Shown piece after piece: positions 48,438 to 58,683 of a stretch of DNA of 64,000 nt (the first letter of the stretch is position 1; every line of letters begins with the position of its first letter). Made by a program: the position numbers and the translations under genes. Origin of the DNA: Parabacteroides merdae ATCC 43184. Its GTDB lineage: Bacteria; Bacteroidota; Bacteroidia; Bacteroidales; Tannerellaceae. The stretch covers positions 248,001-312,000 of the forward strand of contig NZ_CP102286.1 of NCBI RefSeq assembly GCF_025151215.1. The letters are read 5' to 3'. The notes beneath the pieces are model-generated. The model saw only the letters and a program-made list of their open reading frames with translations. It was not told where the DNA came from and ran no database searches.

Positions 48438-50078
48438 ATGAACAGATTTCTATTGAAAGGTTTGGCCTCTGTATGTGCGTTGGCCGTTATGTTTGGAACT
48501 GTATCTTGTAGTGATGATGACAAGCCTGATGGCTCTATAGCTGTATCGGCTGTTGCCGTAAGTCCTACGACTGCAACTGTCAAGGTTGGCGAGTCCGTGA
48601 CATTGTCTGCCACCATTACTCCGGACGATGCAACGGATAAAACGATAACATGGAGTTCCTCCGATGAAAAGGTGGCAACAGTAGATGCCGGTAAGGTGAC
48701 AGGGGTTACCGAGGGTACTGCTACGATCACCGCTACGACAAAAGATGGCAATAAGACGGCAACTTGTGCTGTGACTGTTTCTAATGAGGCTCCGTCTTCC
48801 AAAGAAGTGATCTTGGAGGGAGAGATAACTTCCGATCTTACGCTGAATGCTGCTGATAAGAACTATATGAAAGGCTTTGTCTATGTAAAACCGGGTGTTA
48901 CGTTGACAATTGAAGCTGGAACGGTCATCAAGGGTATATCTGTTTCTTCCGGTGAAAAGGCTGCCTCTTTGATTATCGAACCGGGTGCGAAGATCATGGC
49001 TGAAGGTACGGTTGACAAACCGATCGTCTTTACTTCCGATAAAGAACCGGGCAAGCGTGCGACGGGAGACTGGGGAGGTTTGATTATCTGCGGTAATGCT
49101 CGTGTAAACCAGACAAAAAGACCGGTTATCGAGGGTGGACCCGGAACGGAATATGGTAACACGACCTCCGATGAATTTAATGGAGAAAGCTCTGGTAAGT
49201 TGAAATATGTCCGTATTGAATTTGCTGGCTATCCTTTGGAACCCGACAAGGAGATCAACGGTCTGACATTCGGTGGTGTCGGTAGTGGTACGGAAGTGGA
49301 GTTCGTACAGGTGTCTTATTCTAATGACGATTCGTATGAATGGTTCGGTGGAACGGTCAATGCTAAGCATTTGGTTGCTTACAAAGGTTGGGACGATGAT
49401 TTCGATACCGATTACGGCTATACGGGTAACTTGCAGTTTCTGTTGAGTGTGCGTGACAAGGACATCGCTGATACTTCCGACTCTAACGGCTTCGAATCCG
49501 ATAATGATGCAAGTGGTTCTTCCAATACCCCGCTTACGAAGCCTGTCTTCTCCAACGTGACTTTGATCGGTCCGTTCTATGGAAAGGTTTCTGATATGAC
49601 ACAAGCCGAGGTTGAAGCAAAGACAGCCGATGCCGCTAATGGAGCCAAAGGAGGTAAATTCCAGGCTGCCATGCATCTGCGCCGTAATTCGAGTTTGAAT
49701 GTCTACAACTCCGTATTCACGGGATGGCCTTACGGACTTCGTGCAACGGATAAGAAAGGTACGGCAAATGATGGTATCGCCGTTAAGAATGTAATCTTTG
49801 CCGGTATGTGGAAGAACTTCTACGATGACGAAAAGGTAAGCGAGAACTTCTTCAACCGCGCTGGTAACAATACTACTTTGGCAACCACCAACGAAATTAT
49901 TTCAAAAGACGGTGACTATTCTTCTGTCGTTGCTTCTGCCGTACAAGGAGCCGAATTTGTTGATGAAGTCTTGAATAACAGCTTTTTTGAAAAAGTAACT
50001 TACAAAGGAGCTTTTGATGGAACAAACGATTGGACAGCCGGTTGGACAAACTGGGATCCTCAGAACACTGAATATTAA
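48438..50078 (+). CDS. Lipoprotein with Big_2 Ig-like domain and beta-helix domain
   Basis: A 546-residue surface lipoprotein (lipobox GTVSC, Cys about residue 23). A bacterial Ig-like group 2 domain follows (about 34-116: VSPTTATVKVGESVTLSATI, VTGVTEGTATITATT). The rest is a parallel beta-helix-like domain with VKPGVTLTIEAGTVIKG (about 152-168), DWGGLIICGNARVN and SYEWFGGTVNAKHLVAYKGW. This type recurs next to TonB receptors in Bacteroidetes and likely serves as receptor lid or ligand-binding partner, by analogy only. MORN gene 4 bp downstream. Confidence 0.82.
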   Translation: MNRFLLKGLASVCALAVMFGTVSCSDDDKPDGSIAVSAVAVSPTTATVKVGESVTLSATITPDDATDKTITWSSSDEKVATVDAGKVTGVTEGTATITATTKDGNKTATCAVTVSNEAPSSKEVILEGEITSDLTLNAADKNYMKGFVYVKPGVTLTIEAGTVIKGISVSSGEKAASLIIEPGAKIMAEGTVDKPIVFTSDKEPGKRATGDWGGLIICGNARVNQTKRPVIEGGPGTEYGNTTSDEFNGESSGKLKYVRIEFAGYPLEPDKEINGLTFGGVGSGTEVEFVQVSYSNDDSYEWFGGTVNAKHLVAYKGWDDDFDTDYGYTGNLQFLLSVRDKDIADTSDSNGFESDNDASGSSNTPLTKPVFSNVTLIGPFYGKVSDMTQAEVEAKTADAANGAKGGKFQAAMHLRRNSSLNVYNSVFTGWPYGLRATDKKGTANDGIAVKNVIFAGMWKNFYDDEKVSENFFNRAGNNTTLATTNEIISKDGDYSSVVASAVQGAEFVDEVLNNSFFEKVTYKGAFDGTNDWTAGWTNWDPQNTEY

Positions 50079-50082
50079 AAAG

Positions 50083-50559
50083 ATGATAAAGAGATTATTA
50101 TTGACATCAACATTATTGGCAAGTTCTGCCCTGGCAATCCAGGCGCAGGACTTGTTCCTTAGTGAAGGCCAGTATTATACGGACGAGTCTCAAACAACTC
50201 CTTACACTGGCCGCTATACCGAGTTTTACGATGATGGTATGTTGAAGATGGAGCTTTTCCTCAAAGACGGCCGTCCCGAAGGAACTTATGTGATTTACTA
50301 TCCTGATGGCAAGATTGCGGAAGTCCGTTCTTACTATCACGGCATTTTTCATGGAGAATGGCGTACTTATAACGAAGCCGGGCAACTGACCGGTATTGCT
50401 TCCTATAAAGATGGGCAAAAAGACGGACCTTGGCGGGTGTGGAACGATAAAGGCATTCTTCGTTTCGAAATGTTTTATGCTAAAGGAAGGAAAAGCGGCA
50501 TTTGGCGTACTTGGGATGATGATGGCAAGCTGTTGACGGAAGAGAAGCAAGAGGAGTAA
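50083..50559 (+). CDS. Exported MORN-repeat (YwqK-like) protein
   Basis: A 158-residue exported protein: signal peptide to AIQAQ (about residue 21), then about five MORN-variant repeats of 22-23 residues (GRYTEFYDDGMLKMELFLKD, GTYVIYYPDGKIAEVRSYYH, GEWRTYNEAGQLTGIASYKD and so on). The repeats are sometimes labelled antitoxin YwqK, but no toxin lies nearby and the protein is secreted. The start at 50083 is chosen for the signal peptide. Last gene of the TonB operon, ended by a long hairpin. Confidence 0.85.
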   Translation: MIKRLLLTSTLLASSALAIQAQDLFLSEGQYYTDESQTTPYTGRYTEFYDDGMLKMELFLKDGRPEGTYVIYYPDGKIAEVRSYYHGIFHGEWRTYNEAGQLTGIASYKDGQKDGPWRVWNDKGILRFEMFYAKGRKSGIWRTWDDDGKLLTEEKQEE

Positions 50560-50573
50560 GCGTGGGGATCACC

Positions 50574-50633
50574 ATTGCATTCTGCGTAGGCATTGCAGTA
50601 TTCCTGCAAAACTTATGCAGAATGCAATAAAAA
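50574..50633. terminator. Convergent terminator after the MORN gene
   Basis: ATTGCATTCTGC (50574-50585) pairs perfectly with 50617-50628, with an inner GCATTGCAG/CTGCAAAAC stem; AAAA follows. Confidence 0.65.
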
Positions 50634-50635
50634 GG

Positions 50636-52513
50636 CTATCGGTTCCCTAAATCGTCATACAAGGTTTGCAGGAGTGCCTTTCCTTTGCGGAGTCGCAAGT
50701 CACTGCCTTTTCGGGGGGCTTCGATCAGAGGTTTGTTCCCTTCGTTGTCATAGACGGATATACCGGTGCTGTCGATAAACCCGAATCCGTTAGAATAAGT
50801 ATAGAATGCATATTCCGGATAATCGGGACTTAGGATGTTCCGGCTGAAAGTGAAAGTGTCGTGATCGATCCCTAACTGGTTCAATAGGGTGGCGGCAAGA
50901 TCCGTCTGATTGGCTAATTTGTCAATCACGACAGGTTCTTTCACCGCACCGCCGATCCAAAGCATCGGTATATGGTAGCGGCGAGGTTCATAGTTGACCA
51001 CATCTTTCGGATAAGGATATCCGTGGTCGGAAACGAAAATAACCAGCGTATTTTTCCATACAGGCAATTCTTTCAATTTGTCTATGAAGTTGCCGATACA
51101 ACTGTCCGTGAAGGCAACCGAGTTCGGATACAGCCCCATTTCGTCCAACCGGTGGTAGGGAACTTCAAACGGCTCATGGCTGCTTAACGTCAGGAAAGTG
51201 CTGAGCCAGGGAGCTTGGTTGTCCCGGTTTTTGATGTCTTCGTACAGGTGGCGGAACGTAATATCGTCGTTCGCTCCCCATTTACTCAAGCGGCTGGTGA
51301 GCGGAAAGTCACGGTCTGCCGTGATCCGGCTGTAACCGGAACTGAAGAAATAACTCTGCATATTGGTAAAGTTGATATCGCCTCCGTACAGCATGTCGGC
51401 AACATATCCTTCGTTTGTCAGAGTTTTGGCGATAGAGGGGAGTGTTTGGCTTTTTGCCGGATACTTCATGATGGAAGTGGTCGGCTGTGCCAAATATCCG
51501 TTTAACACCGAAACGATTCCTCTGTCTGTCCGGAATGAATTGGCATACATGTTTGTGAAAAGTACTCCTTCCCGACTCAATCGGTTCAGGTTAGGCGTGA
51601 TGATGGAATCTCCGCCGACCGCTCCGATCGCGTTTGCCGAGAAACTTTCCATCAGGATAATCAATATATTCGGTCGTGAGGTATTGAGAAGGGATTGCAG
51701 AGGCTTTTGCTGTAAATCTGCATCTGCGGGATTCGTCCCTTTGCGTCCCCGCATCGAGTGCGGAGACAAAGTATCCATTACCTCCTTCCTTTCCTCTTCC
51801 GGGAAAAAATTGAACTGTGCCGCAAAATCCTGTTGCTTGCTAAGTGAAGCGATCAGGCTGAAACAAGGATTGATTGCCGAATGGTTGAGGAATTGGTTTT
51901 GGCTGAAATATACCATCCCCACGTTCGCCGTCGAAGTCGTTACGCCTCCTCGTATCGGAATGAAGAGTATCCCTCCTGACAGGATAATGATAAGGCTTCC
52001 GCCCAACCGTTTCCGCACCAGTGTTTCAGGGAAGAGCGGAACGATAAACCTCTTCAACACCCAATATATCCCGAAAGCATATACGGCGAACATCAGCAAT
52101 TGGGCAAAGAATTGCCCCAGCGGTACACTTGCCATCGCATCGCCGGGTGATTGAAGATAGAAGAAAAGAGTCGCATCCAGCCTGAATCCCCAGTAGCCGT
52201 ATAAAGCCACATCCACGGAAAAGATCGCTGCGATCAATACCGCCATGATTCCGAAATATCCTTTCAGCAGTTTCCTGTAAAAAGACCCCGGCAACCATAC
52301 CGAAACTAACGTCATCAGCAAAGGTAACGCTGTCAGATAGCCGGCTATCGTACAGTCCAATAGTAACCCGTGTGTAATTACCTTAAGGTAATCGATTAGC
52401 GAGCATCCGCTCGCTAAGGCATGGTGGTACAGCATAAACACAGGCTTCTGGATTGCCAATAATGGTAACCACATGAAATATAGGGTAAGGAGGAAGAGGA
52501 TTCTTTTTTTCAT
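50636..52513 (-). CDS. LTA-synthase-like membrane sulfatase-fold transferase
   Basis: A 625-residue inner-membrane protein: five transmembrane helices (about 3-215) followed by an extracytoplasmic alkaline-phosphatase/sulfatase-fold domain (about 285-610). ILMESFSANAIGAVGGDS carries the first metal Glu, YANSFRTDRGIVSVLNGY the nucleophile Thr, and FVSDHGYPYP the second metal pair. The fold is shared by lipoteichoic acid synthases and phosphoglycerol or phosphoethanolamine transferases. In a Gram-negative organism a phosphoglycerol or related transferase to envelope glycans is likelier than LTA synthesis. The start at 52513 (MKKRILFLLTLY) is preferred to 52558. Confidence 0.85.
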   Translation of the reverse strand: MKKRILFLLTLYFMWLPLLAIQKPVFMLYHHALASGCSLIDYLKVITHGLLLDCTIAGYLTALPLLMTLVSVWLPGSFYRKLLKGYFGIMAVLIAAIFSVDVALYGYWGFRLDATLFFYLQSPGDAMASVPLGQFFAQLLMFAVYAFGIYWVLKRFIVPLFPETLVRKRLGGSLIIILSGGILFIPIRGGVTTSTANVGMVYFSQNQFLNHSAINPCFSLIASLSKQQDFAAQFNFFPEEERKEVMDTLSPHSMRGRKGTNPADADLQQKPLQSLLNTSRPNILIILMESFSANAIGAVGGDSIITPNLNRLSREGVLFTNMYANSFRTDRGIVSVLNGYLAQPTTSIMKYPAKSQTLPSIAKTLTNEGYVADMLYGGDINFTNMQSYFFSSGYSRITADRDFPLTSRLSKWGANDDITFRHLYEDIKNRDNQAPWLSTFLTLSSHEPFEVPYHRLDEMGLYPNSVAFTDSCIGNFIDKLKELPVWKNTLVIFVSDHGYPYPKDVVNYEPRRYHIPMLWIGGAVKEPVVIDKLANQTDLAATLLNQLGIDHDTFTFSRNILSPDYPEYAFYTYSNGFGFIDSTGISVYDNEGNKPLIEAPRKGSDLRLRKGKALLQTLYDDLGNR

Positions 52514-52538
52514 ATACAGGGAAGGTATCAGAGAAAGA

Positions 52539-52571
52539 ACCAGATATATGTCATCCACATATCTGGTTTTT
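52539..52571. terminator. Hairpin between the ABC-F and LTA-like genes
   Basis: ACCAGATAT (52539-52547) pairs with ATATCTGGT (52559-52567). It could end the minus-strand ABC-F transcript, though the downstream T run on that strand is poor. Confidence 0.5.
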
Positions 52572-52596
52572 CTTCTGGAAAGTTATCGATGCTTGT

Positions 52597-54213
<1,617 letters not shown>

Positions 54214-54244
54214 TTATATACCTATTAATTTGCTTTTGAATGGG

Positions 54245-54252
54245 CAAAGGTA
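54245..54252 (-). promoter_or_regulatory. -7 box of the second ABC-F gene
   Basis: Plus-strand CAAAGGTA is TACCTTTG on the minus strand, 34 bp before the start codon. The palindromic array at 54263-54328 begins just upstream of it, where the -33 contact would be. Confidence 0.6.
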
Positions 54253-54262
54253 CGAAAAATAT

Positions 54263-54328
54263 CGCAAACCCATAGCTTTATGGATACTAACGCATAGGGT
54301 TAGCTTCTGTAAAGCTATGGGTTTGTTA
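54263..54328. repeat. Array 4: three ~22-bp-period palindrome-like units
   Basis: CATAG at 54271, CATAG at 54293 and CTATG at 54315 recur at exactly 22 bp. CAAACCCATAGCTTTA (54264-54279) and TAAAGCTATGGGTTTG (54310-54325) are perfect inverse complements flanking CTAAC-N6-GTTAG. Confidence 0.65.
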
Positions 54329-54343
54329 TTCCTTTCTGAAGTT

Positions 54344-55888
54344 TTATTTATACAATCCTTCTCTTGACAGCAGATGCTCCAAGTTGGCTACTCCCAGCGT
54401 CACGATCGCCATTACTGTAGCGGCATGTTCCTGATATTCCGGGATGCTTTTGCTGTAAGTGTCGCGTTCGGTGTGCCAGATCTCACCGTAGTTGAAGTTG
54501 TATCCTTTGATGTCCTTTTCGTTGAAGGCGATGGCCGGGACTGCTTCGACAGCAAAAACGGATGCATCCGTACCGGCAGGTTTGGCAGGTTTGGTGAACG
54601 GGCCGGCTTCTTTCACTTCGAACGGATAGTCGGGATGGATCTTCTTGACGGGCGCGCATATCTTCACGAAGTCCTGATACATCGCTTTCGGAACATTGAG
54701 TCCGACGGGAGGTGTCGGGCCTCCGTCGCGGTTGAACAAGTTGGAGATTTTATCTAATTTATCTTTATTGGCTTTCACCCAGGCTGTAGAACCTAACAAT
54801 CCGAATTCTTCGCCAGCAAAAGCACAGAATAACATCGTCCGTTTAGGCTTCGCACCGGATTTCATGATCATGCGGGCCGCTTCCATCACCGGAGTGACGC
54901 CGGAACCGCAGTCCACGCCACCTGTCGCCACGTCGAACGCATCCAGATGACCACTCGCCATCACATACTCGTCCGGATATTTACAGCCTTTGATCTTACC
55001 GATCACATTATAGTATTTTACCGGTCCCATACGAAAATGGTTACGGATATCGAACTCAAGGAAGAAGGTGCGGCGTTCCTTTACCATCTGCTTGATGGCC
55101 GCATACTGGTGTTCGTCTAACTTGATGTCGCAGACTTCCGGCAGGTTGTCAAACGTGAAAGTCGGATCGTGTATGATTGCCTTGTCATAGAGGGCACGCA
55201 AAGGGACGGTGGCCGATTGGATAAAACCCAATACGCCGGCTTCGCACATCTGTTTGTAGAACAAGGCCGGGACATCCTCTTTCAATGGCAGCAGCGGGTT
55301 GTCGGTATTGTTGCGCCAGTTATCCTCCATGATCTGGCGGTTCTTTTTGGCCGTTTCGTTGTTTTCGGAAATGATGGCGGCACGGATGGAGTCGCCTTTG
55401 GCGGAACGGTCGACCGGCCAGCCGACATTCTTCCCGTTGATCAGCACCCAAGCCCCTTTTAGTTGTCCTTTCATGCGGTCGAACTCGCTTTGGGTAAGCG
55501 GTTCCTGTAAGACATGTCCGCGTTGTACACCCTTTGTTCCGGCGGTGTAGGAGGGAGTGACGAAATGCAGTTCCATCCCGTTTTCTCCCAACAGTTTGCC
55601 GAACCACGGTCCTCGGTTGAAGCCGACCGGCAGCGTGCCGGCCTCTTGTAGTTCTACTTCCAGTCCCCATTCCGTAAATTTCGAGGCAACCCATTCAACT
55701 GCATTATCGTATGCGTTCGAGCCGATCACACGGCCGCCGATGCGGTTGGTGAGTACATCTAAATGATCCATCACTTGATTATCCGTTTGACCGATTTCGA
55801 TGATTTTGTTTACAGCTGCGTCCTGTGCCATGACCGAATGAACAGTCATGCAAGCCATCGAAGCCCAAATAAGTAAAGTCCGTTTCAT
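54344..55888 (-). CDS. Exported M28-family metallopeptidase
   Basis: A 514-residue exported zinc peptidase (signal peptide to VMAQ, about residue 21). A PA-like inserted region (about 105-260) precedes the M28 catalytic core. Metal and catalytic residues are visible in ASGHLDAFD (His, Asp), GGVDCGSG (bridging Asp), FAGEEFGLLGS (general base Glu and metal Glu), NRDGG (Asp) and GEIWHTERDT (His). A periplasmic amino- or carboxypeptidase role is likely. The start at 55888 is chosen for the signal peptide; minus-strand -7 box TACCTTTG at 55949-55956. Confidence 0.88.
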   Translation of the reverse strand: MKRTLLIWASMACMTVHSVMAQDAAVNKIIEIGQTDNQVMDHLDVLTNRIGGRVIGSNAYDNAVEWVASKFTEWGLEVELQEAGTLPVGFNRGPWFGKLLGENGMELHFVTPSYTAGTKGVQRGHVLQEPLTQSEFDRMKGQLKGAWVLINGKNVGWPVDRSAKGDSIRAAIISENNETAKKNRQIMEDNWRNNTDNPLLPLKEDVPALFYKQMCEAGVLGFIQSATVPLRALYDKAIIHDPTFTFDNLPEVCDIKLDEHQYAAIKQMVKERRTFFLEFDIRNHFRMGPVKYYNVIGKIKGCKYPDEYVMASGHLDAFDVATGGVDCGSGVTPVMEAARMIMKSGAKPKRTMLFCAFAGEEFGLLGSTAWVKANKDKLDKISNLFNRDGGPTPPVGLNVPKAMYQDFVKICAPVKKIHPDYPFEVKEAGPFTKPAKPAGTDASVFAVEAVPAIAFNEKDIKGYNFNYGEIWHTERDTYSKSIPEYQEHAATVMAIVTLGVANLEHLLSREGLYK

Positions 55889-56071
55889 ATTGTGTGTTTT
55901 TATGGTAATGCAAATTAAGATATAAAAAGCGTCTGCTCCAAATCTCCGCAAAGGTAAAAGTAGGCTTCAGGCAGGAATGACAACGTGTGTAAGGTCCCAT
56001 TGTTATCTTCATCACGTTGCCGTTTAGGTTTCTTAATAAGGTAAATGCGAGGTGTATTCTTAGATTATACT

Positions 56072-56079
56072 TACTTTTG
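56072..56079 (+). promoter_or_regulatory. -7 box for the EFR1 ferredoxin gene
   Basis: TACTTTTG, 22 bp before the ATG. Confidence 0.6.
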
Positions 56080-56101
56080 TATTTGAAACAGAAATAGGAA
56101 T

Positions 56102-56875
56102 ATGATATTTTACTTTACTGGAACTGGAAACTCTCTTTGGGTGGCAAAGGCTCTGAGTGAGGCGCTGGGAGAACAGTTGGTTTCAATTGCAGAAGAACTG
56201 CATAAGGAAAAGGATGGTTGGGGCTATCCGGTTCGTCCGGATGAAAAGATATTGTTTGTCTATCCTGTGCATTCCTGGGGACCGGCGGTGTCTGTGACCC
56301 GTTTTATCTCTCGTCTGACTTTAAACGGATATACTGGACAATCGGTCTATTCCGTTTCTACCTGTGGAGATGAATGCGGATATACAGATCGACTGATCGG
56401 GAAAGCTTTGGAAAAAAGAGCGATATCGCTAACGGCAGCATACTCTGTCATTATGCCGAACAACTATATCTTGTTGCCTGGTTTCGATGTAGACGACAAA
56501 GATGTGGAGGAACGGAAACTGCAGGATGCCCCGGCACGTGTGGCCGAGATTATCGAAGCGATCCGGGAGCATGGGCAGGACGCTTTGTATCATACAGGAA
56601 GCATGCCCGGTTTGAAAAGCTACTGGATTTATCCTCTTTTTGCCCATCTGGCAATCGGAAGTAATTCTTTCCGGGTGACGGATGTTTGTATTTCCTGTGG
56701 GTTATGTGAACGGATTTGTCCGACCGGAACGATCAGCATGCAGGCAGGGAAGCCTGTTTGGACGGATACCTGTGTGCAGTGTGTCGCTTGCATTCACCGC
56801 TGTCCGGTTCGTGCGATCGAATATGGAAAGGGAACGCTGAAAAAAGGGCGATATCATCACCCTGAGATTAAATAA
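56102..56875 (+). CDS. EFR1-family flavodoxin-ferredoxin fusion
   Basis: A 257-residue cytosolic electron carrier: N-terminal flavodoxin-like domain (about 1-150) with the FMN-phosphate loop FTGTGNSLWVAK (about 5-16) and FVYPVHSWGPAV. The C-terminal bacterial ferredoxin domain has two [4Fe-4S] motifs, CISCGLCERICP and CVQCVACIHRCP (about 198-240). Its redox partner is unknown. Transcribed with the TlpA-like gene, 18 bp downstream. Confidence 0.88.
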   Translation: MIFYFTGTGNSLWVAKALSEALGEQLVSIAEELHKEKDGWGYPVRPDEKILFVYPVHSWGPAVSVTRFISRLTLNGYTGQSVYSVSTCGDECGYTDRLIGKALEKRAISLTAAYSVIMPNNYILLPGFDVDDKDVEERKLQDAPARVAEIIEAIREHGQDALYHTGSMPGLKSYWIYPLFAHLAIGSNSFRVTDVCISCGLCERICPTGTISMQAGKPVWTDTCVQCVACIHRCPVRAIEYGKGTLKKGRYHHPEIK

Positions 56876-56893
56876 TAAACGAAACAGATAAAA

Positions 56894-57877
56894 ATGAAAC
56901 GATTAGTAGCGACAGCCCTGGTGGCCCTGATGTTGGCGAGTTGCCAGGAAGCACCGAAAGGTTATGTGATAAATGGAGAAGTGACCGGCAGGACGGAAGG
57001 GAAAGTCTATCTCAAGTCCTTCCGGAATAAGATGTTTTTTGATGTCGATACGGCAGAATTAAAAGAGGGAAAATTTACTTTTAAGGGAGAAGTGGATCAG
57101 CCTTTATTGTTTGGTCTGGCAACAGAAGATATGAATTATCCGGTTCAGTTCTTTGTCGAAAATACGAATATGGATGTGAGGATAAGTAATGACGGCGAAA
57201 CGATTACGGTCCGTAATTCTCCTGTCAATACAATCTTTCAGGAGAATGCCGAGAAGGTTTTTGAAGAAGGGTATGACATAGACAGTCTGATCACCAAGTA
57301 TCCGGCTTCGCCTGCCGCCGCTTTTTATCTGTATCGTTACTTCACTTACCAGTTGCCGTTGGATGAACTGAAAGCGACTCGTGCCAAGATTTCTTCCGAA
57401 CTGGCCGGTTGCCCGTATGTAAAAGATTTGGATGGTATTATCAAGCAGTTGGAAAATGTGCAGATAGGGAAGGTGGCTCCTGAATTTTCGTTGCCAGATA
57501 CGGCGGGAGTATCTGTTTCGCTTTCTGATTTCAGAGGTAAATATGTACTGTTGGATTTCTGGGCATCCTGGTGTCCTCCTTGTCGTCGCGAGAATCCGAA
57601 TGTGGTAAAGGCGTTTAATGAATATAAAGATAAAAACTTTACGATTGTGGGGATTTCCCTGGATAAGGATAAAAGCAAGTGGATGAAAGCGATTGCCGAC
57701 GATAATCTGGCTTGGACACATCTTTCCGATTTGAAATATTGGGATTCGGAAATTCCGGCTCTTTACGGGGTTCGTGGTATTCCGGCCAATGTCCTGCTGG
57801 ATCCTGATGGAGTGATTGTCGCTAAAAACATAACTGGCGAGGATTTGCACAAAAAACTGAAAGAAGTAATCAAATAA
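56894..57877 (+). CDS. TlpA-like thiol-disulfide lipoprotein (DUF4369 + thioredoxin)
   Basis: A 327-residue lipoprotein (lipobox LMLASC, Cys about residue 17). N-terminal DUF4369 beta domain (about 25-110), helical linker, then an AhpC/TSA-type thioredoxin domain (about 195-327). The active site is WASWCPPCRREN (Cys pair about 228-231), with the cis-Pro segment RGIPANVLLD. Acts in the periplasm in disulfide reduction or cytochrome/envelope maintenance. The small frame at 57881 begins 3 bp after its stop. Confidence 0.9.
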   Translation: MKRLVATALVALMLASCQEAPKGYVINGEVTGRTEGKVYLKSFRNKMFFDVDTAELKEGKFTFKGEVDQPLLFGLATEDMNYPVQFFVENTNMDVRISNDGETITVRNSPVNTIFQENAEKVFEEGYDIDSLITKYPASPAAAFYLYRYFTYQLPLDELKATRAKISSELAGCPYVKDLDGIIKQLENVQIGKVAPEFSLPDTAGVSVSLSDFRGKYVLLDFWASWCPPCRRENPNVVKAFNEYKDKNFTIVGISLDKDKSKWMKAIADDNLAWTHLSDLKYWDSEIPALYGVRGIPANVLLDPDGVIVAKNITGEDLHKKLKEVIK

Positions 57878-57880
57878 ACG

Positions 57881-58027
57881 ATGTGGAAGTACGGTTTTCT
57901 GACTTTGTTCCTTCTTTTCTGTCTCTGTCTTTCGGCGACAGAAAAGAAGGATTTCGAAAAAGCGGAGCGTGAACAGTGTCCGTCCTATTACAGTTGCCGA
58001 TTGGCAAAAAGAATGGCAGCGGATTGA
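57881..58027 (+). CDS. Short signal-peptide-like reading frame (48 codons)
   Basis: MWKYGFLTLFLLFCLCLSAT followed by a charged stretch looks like a signal peptide, directly after the TlpA-like gene. It ends abruptly at 58027 while another frame (from 57969) continues with a soluble-looking sequence, so the two may be halves of one gene split by a frameshift. A perfect 14-bp inverted repeat (57910-57923 with 57937-57950) lies inside it. Confidence 0.4.
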   Translation: MWKYGFLTLFLLFCLCLSATEKKDFEKAEREQCPSYYSCRLAKRMAAD

Positions 58028-58214
58028 GTCTATTATCCGTTCTATGGAACTTTCCTTGCCGGATTACGATGCCGATTGCAAAGAAATAGAAGACCGTCTG
58101 GACCGGGGAGAATATGTGGAACATCACAGCAAGGTTTTCGAAGAATCCTATTCGCCGCATTATCGTATAATCAGCAGGCAAATATTTGAAAAGAAGTTAC
58201 GGCCCTTGCTGTGA
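57969..58214 (+). CDS. Small hypothetical protein or 3' part of a frameshifted gene
   Basis: An 81-codon frame starting at GTG: SVRPITVADWQKEWQRIESI, then SLPDYDADCKEIEDRLDRGE and a basic C-terminus. Composition is protein-like (charged amphipathic helices). I do not recognise a family. It overlaps the 57881 frame by 59 bp; joining the two by one base change would give an exported protein of about 110 residues. It ends 10 bp before the convergent S4 gene. Confidence 0.45.
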   Translation: MNSVRPITVADWQKEWQRIESIIRSMELSLPDYDADCKEIEDRLDRGEYVEHHSKVFEESYSPHYRIISRQIFEKKLRPLL

Positions 58215-58224
58215 AAAAACGAGT

Positions 58225-58659
58225 TTACTCTTCGTCTTCCGGATCCTCGAAGTCAAACTCGAAATCAAATCCGTCGTTCATCATCCCCAGATCGGTAAAC
58301 TGCTCCAGTTCGCGACGGTCTTTCTTGGTCGGACGGCCTAAGCCGCGTGCACGGTCTACGAATCCGGATATGCGGTTCATTTCCAATATTTCGTATTGGT
58401 CGGGAGTAGTGACGTTTTCCAGATAATCAGGCACCAGTTTGGCTCCCATACGGCGTTCTGTTAAATCGAGTACCTTGAAGGAAAAGGTGATAGGTGGCTT
58501 TCGTACCTGAATCACTTCTCCGACTTTGATCATACGGGAAGGTTTTACATTGACTCCGTTTATCATCACCCTGTTTTTCTTGCAAGCCTCGGCTGCTATA
58601 GTACGTGTCTTGAATATGCGGGTGGCCCACATCCATTTGTCTATACGGACTTCATTCAT
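58225..58659 (-). CDS. S4-domain RNA-binding protein (Hsp15/HslR-like)
   Basis: A 144-residue cytosolic protein with an N-terminal S4 domain (about 3-60): VRIDKWMWATRIFKTRTIAAE, then KKNRVMINGVNVKPSR. The tail is basic, then strongly acidic (DFEFDFEDPEDEE). Hsp15-type proteins rescue stalled 50S subunits carrying peptidyl-tRNA, which fits its place immediately downstream of pth (peptidyl-tRNA hydrolase), 24 bp apart on the same strand. Confidence 0.88.
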   Translation of the reverse strand: MNEVRIDKWMWATRIFKTRTIAAEACKKNRVMINGVNVKPSRMIKVGEVIQVRKPPITFSFKVLDLTERRMGAKLVPDYLENVTTPDQYEILEMNRISGFVDRARGLGRPTKKDRRELEQFTDLGMMNDGFDFEFDFEDPEDEE

Positions 58660-58683
58660 AAACTGTAGACAAGGAACTATTAT

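Noticed and set aside
50083..50559. Toxin-antitoxin system (YwqK-type antitoxin label)
   Set aside because: The protein has a signal peptide and no adjacent toxin; the MORN repeats alone explain the label.
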